Part shown: positions 62,284 through 64,000 of the stretch, piece by piece
How the letters are laid out: every line of letters starts with the position of its first letter
Position numbering within the stretch: position 1 is the stretch's first letter
DNA from: an uncultured Mesonia sp.
GTDB taxonomy: Bacteria > Bacteroidota > Bacteroidia > Flavobacteriales > Flavobacteriaceae
Reading direction: 5' to 3'
DNA length: 64,000 bases
Assembly (NCBI GenBank): GCA_947499595.1
Contig: CANMOY010000010.1
Span: 29,435-93,434 of the forward strand
Notes under the pieces: model-generated
What the model was told of the DNA's origin: nothing
Database searches by the model: none
Seen by the model: only the letters and a program-made list of their open reading frames with translations
Made by a program: the position numbers and the translations under genes

Positions 62284-63570
62284 TTATTGTAACTTTACGT
62301 TCCGCTTGTTATGTGCTAGCATTAAATCATAAGCTTCAAAAGCCGTGTCTTTTGACGTTTTTCCTATATAGGCTAAGAGCATAGCTTCGGTACCGTGTCC
62401 AGTAATGTTTTTTAGATATGAAGAAGGTATAACGCCATAGTAATTTGTGGCTAAAGATCTGCGACCAATATGACTAGTTATGAGTTTATGTTTAGGATAA
62501 ATATCTAATACCTTTCTATTTTTACCGTCCTCTAGTTTCTTTAATATTTTTCCTTTTGTTGGTTTATTAATGTTCGCGAGTTTACCAATTTCTTTAATGT
62601 AAGTATTATACTTTTGAGCACTTATGGTACGTGGAAATTCTCCTTTACGTTTTTTTAAAATAGACTCTACTTCGGGTAAAATAGGTATAGATACTTTCTT
62701 TTCGGTTTTTCTTTGAGTAACATCGATAAATTTTCGACCTTTTGATTTACGAATCATCGAAGAATTAAACCGCATAAAATCGCTGACTCTCTGTCCGGTG
62801 AAACACGAAATTACTAACCAATCTCGGGCGTTATCTAAATAATCGGGTAATGATTTAAGAGCCTTAATTTTCTCTAACTCTTCGAAGGATAAATAAATTC
62901 TTGGTAAATCTTCTTTTTTAAAATTAGCATTTAATTTTACAAGATCACTGCTGGTTTTAAGTCCTTTACGAGCAGCGTGCTGGCATAACATTTTGATATA
63001 AGAAAGATTCTTCTTGATGGTTGTGTTGGCATAAGATTCTTCCTTGCAATACTTTATCCAATCCCTTTTAAACTCCTCATTAATATCTTCGATTGAATAT
63101 TTACGTTTTTTCTTTTTCTGAAATAAATGGACTCTATTTTTTATTTCATTCCATTTTTGCCAAGAACGAGGTTTTTGCTTTAGTTCATATTCTCTCAGAT
63201 TCATATAATAATCCCAATACTCAAGAAGGTCAGTAGGTATCTTATTTTCATCATTAGGATTATAATATTTCTTAACGGCATCTTTAAGCCAGTTCATTTC
63301 AATTTTTGCATCAGGTGGTAGCTGCTGATAGATAACCGTTTCTAATTGGCTAAGGTGTTCATTAATTTTATTGTACTCAATTATTTTTTCTGTATCTCGA
63401 AAGCGATTGCCCTTTGTTTTAATTTCGTCCCAAAACTTTTTAGTGATCTGAATTTTTGTTCTTGCGTGTTGAAACTTTCGTTTACCATCTACCGTATAAG
63501 CTAATCTTAATTCAATATATGCAATCTCCTTTTTAGAACGGTAGGAAAAATTTATACTCGCCATTGCCAT
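62284..63570 (-). CDS. Tyrosine-type site-specific integrase
   Basis: A 428-aa recombinase that inserts the island at tRNA-Pro. Residues 1-90 are an arm-binding domain (YIELRLAYTVDGKRKFQ), 95-210 the SAM-like core-binding domain, and the rest the catalytic domain. Catalytic residues: Arg261 (GQRVSDF), His367-x-x-Arg370 (SHIGR), His392 (GHGTE) and Tyr401 (AYIGK). The gene lies next to attR, and its promoter region holds the arm repeats, so the integrase probably represses itself. Confidence 0.93.
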   Translation of the reverse strand: MAMASINFSYRSKKEIAYIELRLAYTVDGKRKFQHARTKIQITKKFWDEIKTKGNRFRDTEKIIEYNKINEHLSQLETVIYQQLPPDAKIEMNWLKDAVKKYYNPNDENKIPTDLLEYWDYYMNLREYELKQKPRSWQKWNEIKNRVHLFQKKKKRKYSIEDINEEFKRDWIKYCKEESYANTTIKKNLSYIKMLCQHAARKGLKTSSDLVKLNANFKKEDLPRIYLSFEELEKIKALKSLPDYLDNARDWLVISCFTGQRVSDFMRFNSSMIRKSKGRKFIDVTQRKTEKKVSIPILPEVESILKKRKGEFPRTISAQKYNTYIKEIGKLANINKPTKGKILKKLEDGKNRKVLDIYPKHKLITSHIGRRSLATNYYGVIPSSYLKNITGHGTEAMLLAYIGKTSKDTAFEAYDLMLAHNKRNVKLQ

Positions 63571-63588
63571 TTAATTTTTTATGTGATA

Positions 63589-63596
63589 CAAATCTA
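63589..63596 (-). promoter_or_regulatory. Promoter -7 element TAGATTTG of the integrase gene
   Basis: Exact TAnnTTTG match on the minus strand, 19 bp before the integrase ATG. It is overlapped on its downstream side by the inverted arm repeat (63584-63591). Confidence 0.5.
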
Positions 63597-63599
63597 AAA

Positions 63600-63624
63600 A
63601 AATGTATCAAAAATGTATCATTAG
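63600..63624 (+). repeat. Right arm-type repeat (25 bp) of the island
   Basis: Identical to 52925-52949, same orientation. ATGTATCA copies at 63602 and 63613, and an inverted TGATACAA at 63584-63591. The TGATACAW copy stands to the right of the pair at the left end and to the left of it here. Confidence 0.8.
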
Positions 63625-63737
63625 CAAGAATATAACTAGATTATTAAAAACAACAATGAAATTCAATTTGATTTAATAATCTGAAAATCAACGATATAAA
63701 TTTTAATTTGTTCTAGGTTATTCGTATTTATTCGGTC

Positions 63738-63759
63738 GTTCGAATCCTCTCATCCCGAC
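63738..63759 (+). repeat. attR: second copy of the tRNA-Pro 3' end
   Basis: Perfect 22-bp repeat of 52848-52869. The bases after it continue with CA, so A-CCA is encoded here, whereas the current tRNA copy reads A-CTA. Confidence 0.93.
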
Positions 63760-63765
63760 CAAATG

Positions 63766-63800
63766 AATCCAATCACGAGAGTGATTGGATTTTTTGTTTT
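63766..63800 (+). terminator. Terminator right of attR, probable original tRNA-Pro terminator
   Basis: Perfect 11-bp stem AATCCAATCAC / GTGATTGGATT with a 4-base loop and a T run. It begins 7 bp after attR, where the terminator of an uninterrupted tRNA-Pro would lie. Confidence 0.8.
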
Positions 63801-63877
63801 TAGCCCTAAAGCCCAGCTTTAAAGGGCATAAAAACAAAAAATCCAATTTCAGGCGCTAGCCTGTTGGATTCATTTGA
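63801..63877. repeat. 77-bp repeat, copy 1, with two hairpins
   Basis: Contains the hairpin GCCCTAAAGC/GCTTTAAAGGGC and a second one with AATCCAA ... TTGGATT around AGGC/GCCT. The second hairpin and the terminator to its left share inverted outer arms, so 63761-63877 forms one large imperfect palindrome. Confidence 0.8.
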
Positions 63878-63923
63878 GCACCGATCCCTTACTGAGGATC
63901 AACGCAGTTAATCCAAGTAAAGA

Positions 63924-64000
63924 TAGCCCTAAAGCCCAGCTTTAAAGGGCATAAAAACAAAAAATCCAATTTCAGGCGCTAGCCTGTTGGATTCATTTGA
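63924..64000. repeat. 77-bp repeat, copy 2, reaching the window edge
   Basis: Identical to 63801-63877, 123 bp later. The 46 bp between (63878-63923) is unrelated. More copies may follow beyond the window. Confidence 0.8.

Larger units (their letters stand above)
52848..63759. mobile_element. tRNA-Pro integrative island with integrase, primase-helicase and defence cargo
   Basis: About 10.9 kb between perfect 22-bp att repeats. Nine genes, all leftward, fill it: integrase, unknown 346 aa, HTH, unknown 116 aa, primase-helicase, then type IIG restriction enzyme, unknown 118 aa, AbiH and Mrr. Matching 25-bp arm-type repeats stand inside each end. No capsid, terminase, relaxase or T4SS gene is present. 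The set resembles a phage satellite or other small replicating island; the class is inference. Confidence 0.9.

Noticed and set aside
52848..63759. Island as a complete prophage or conjugative element
   Set aside because: No terminase, portal, capsid, tail, relaxase or mating-pair gene is present in the full interval.

Overview
The window is AT-rich chromosomal DNA from a member of the Bacteroidota, most likely a marine-type Flavobacteriaceae. The evidence is the gene set: PorX of the type IX secretion system, a fused LpxC/FabZ, the DUF4290-MurA pair, Bat-type von Willebrand A membrane proteins and TIGR02757. Promoters also match the Bacteroidota pattern TTG-N19-TAnnTTTG, seen exactly before tRNA-Arg and fabG. 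No phylogenetic marker was compared, so the genus is left open.

Region 1 (1-36 kb) is core genome. It opens with a leftward operon of an AAA-type NTPase, recQ and fmt (cut by the window edge). DUF493, DUF4290 and murA follow; this MurA carries Asp instead of the usual catalytic Cys. Next come an unknown 484-aa protein, an MBL-fold hydrolase, an esterase, a dihydroorotase-like protein whose metal-binding His-X-His is lost, a Bat-like protein, a GAF histidine kinase, LolD-like ATPase, msrA, alanine dehydrogenase, tsaE and porX. To the right of porX lies a rightward lipid A run: HD hydrolase, lpxD, lpxC/fabZ, lpxA, efp, an lpxD paralogue and an NTF2-like protein. sucD, fabG, a second Bat-like protein, a prohibitin-family protein, a TruA paralogue, a VTT membrane protein, SdpI, CorA and an aldehyde dehydrogenase follow.

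Region 2 (37.7-52.8 kb) is more variable. tRNA-Arg(TCT) is followed by 640 bp without a gene that holds short tandem and direct repeats. Then come a dinB-dnaE pair (a probable translesion-synthesis cassette), a secreted protein of unknown function, an RND efflux operon (tolC, adaptor, permease, DUF2892), a PepSY-like secreted protein, a Crp/Fnr regulator and a Bcr-type MFS transporter. A GTAAC-N4-GTTAC palindrome sits about 41 bp upstream of the inferred start of the efflux operon, where a Crp/Fnr activator would bind.

Region 3 (52.85-63.76 kb) is the most notable part: a compact integrated element of about 10.9 kb inserted in the 3' end of tRNA-Pro(GGG). It is bounded by a perfect 22-bp repeat of the tRNA end and carries matching integrase arm-type repeats at both ends. 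All genes read leftward: tyrosine integrase, an unknown 346-aa protein, an excisionase/AlpA-like HTH protein, a 116-aa protein, a DUF5906/SF3-type primase-helicase, then a cargo block of a single-chain type IIG restriction-methylation enzyme, an unknown 118-aa protein, AbiH and an Mrr-type nuclease. Nested inverted repeats lie directly after the helicase gene (candidate replication origin), and iteron-like AACCG/CGGTT repeats lie before it. With no structural phage genes, the layout resembles a phage satellite or small mobilisable island devoted to anti-phage defence. To the right of the island are the likely original tRNA terminator and a 77-bp palindromic repeat present twice.
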